Assembly: GCF_018860915.1 (NCBI RefSeq) | Contig: NZ_JAHKQD010000014.1 | Location: 1 to 64,000, forward strand | Length of the DNA: 64,000 nucleotides | Direction: 5' to 3' | Source: Colwellia sp. C2M11 | Lineage (GTDB): Bacteria > Pseudomonadota > Gammaproteobacteria > Enterobacterales > Alteromonadaceae | Part shown: in pieces, positions 63,610-64,000 of the stretch | Numbering within the stretch: position 1 is the first letter of the stretch | How the letters are laid out: each line of letters opens with the position of its first letter | Made by a program: the position numbers and the translations under genes | Notes under the pieces: generated by a model | Seen by the model: only the letters and a program-made list of their open reading frames with translations | Database searches by the model: none | What the model was told of the DNA's origin: nothing

Positions 63610-64000
63610 ATGTCAAATACCTCCCGTCGTAAATTTTTAAAACTAACCACAGGTTTATCAGCTGGCAGTGTGCTTGCACTAACCGTATCTACTTCGTTAA
63701 CTGGCTGCGCTATATTACAGAAAGAATCGTTAAGCAAAGTTGAATTTAACCATGGCGTTGCCAGTGGTGATCCGCTAAGCAATGCCCTTATTATATGGAC
63801 TCGTGTTCAAAGTAAAGAGGCGAGTGCTGTCGTTGCATGGGAACTTGCTAGTGATGCTGATTTCAAAAATATTATTAGAAATGGATTTGAGAATACAGAT
63901 AAGAGTCGTGATTTTACCATCAAGATAGATGTGCAAAATTTACAAGCTAACACTGAATATTTTTACCGTTTTGTTGGTTTAGACTCTGTAAGCCCTGTCG
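63610..64000 (+). CDS. phoD: PhoD-type alkaline phosphatase, truncated by window edge
   Basis: The first 130 codons of an alkaline phosphatase D-family protein. A twin-arginine signal (SRRKFLK, residues 5-11) is followed by a hydrophobic stretch and LTGC (C33), a lipobox, so it may be a Tat-exported lipoprotein. FNHGVASGDPLSNALIIWTRV is the PhoD N-terminal domain start. The family hydrolyses phosphodiesters and monoesters with Fe/Ca. The remaining sequence lies beyond the window. Confidence 0.88.
   Translation, partial: MSNTSRRKFLKLTTGLSAGSVLALTVSTSLTGCAILQKESLSKVEFNHGVASGDPLSNALIIWTRVQSKEASAVVAWELASDADFKNIIRNGFENTDKSRDFTIKIDVQNLQANTEYFYRFVGLDSVSPV

Noticed and set aside
63543-63782. 79-codon minus-strand frame at the right edge
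   Set aside because: It is opposite the PhoD start, which has a Tat signal, a lipobox and a recognisable family domain.
1-64000. CRISPR array, tRNA, rRNA, prophage or transposase
   Set aside because: I looked for regularly spaced repeats, cloverleaf-like tails, rRNA-like blocks and transposase or integrase motifs on both strands and saw none that I could support.

Overview
This window comes from an AT-rich marine gammaproteobacterium, most likely Colwelliaceae (Colwellia or Thalassotalea relatives, Alteromonadales). The support is gene content and order: a six-enzyme trp operon with fused trpCF, divergent from rnm-yciO-rluB; an E. coli-type lysC under a lysine riboswitch; and miaE, ycgL and ycgN. 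I see no rRNA, tRNA, CRISPR array, insertion sequence or prophage. The naming of the organism is inference from family-level similarity, not a database result.

Layout. 1-235 is a two-copy palindromic repeat. 321-3249 (minus) holds an AcuC-type deacetylase and a CoA-transferase fused to a GNAT acetyltransferase. 3403-7232 (plus) holds a sulfotransferase-like protein, MiaE, a hexapeptide acetyltransferase, a DUF1707/LiaF-like protein behind a sigma-54-type promoter motif, a hotdog thioesterase and a YajD-type HNH protein. 7275-10237 (minus) holds two small proteins (one PspB-like), an MFS carrier, RNase HI with a viroplasmin domain and a DRR-motif protein. 10447-11879 holds the GTPase YlqF and a HIT protein.

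11967-19356 is the complete trp operon on the minus strand, with a readable attenuator: a leader peptide with three consecutive Trp codons, an antiterminator pairing and a terminator. 19442-26829 is mostly housekeeping: rnm, yciO, rluB, rnd, a small helical protein, ycgL, an MltB-like lytic transglycosylase, ycgN and an EamA carrier. 26846-33526 has an orphan periplasmic binding protein, then pntA-pntB-icd (NADPH supply) and an ElyC-like protein. 33602-35560 has a candidate 27-residue peptide and riboswitch-controlled lysC. 36041-38022 is a NarL-type two-component pair.

38042-48413 is an iron island: FbpABC ferric importer; a TonB-dependent siderophore receptor with DUF3325, DUF3649 and PepSY membrane proteins; and a divergent enterochelin-esterase-like protein. 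Fur-box-like sites sit before the importer and in the receptor/esterase gap. After an unrecognised 349-residue protein (48903-49952), a LysR regulator faces a DJ-1/PfpI protein, a YqhD-like alcohol dehydrogenase and a CurA-like reductase across a perfect 21-bp palindrome, which suggests reactive-carbonyl detoxification. A CadR-like MerR regulator then faces czcCBA across a textbook 19-bp-spacer operator. The end holds oleate hydratase, an exported DsrE-like protein and the start of a Tat-exported PhoD phosphatase cut by the window edge.

Start codons were moved inward from the longest reading frame where a Shine-Dalgarno sequence, an operator or family length argued for it (6394, 10237, 23964, 34181, 43687, 44267, 50908, 54715, 56287, 62928).
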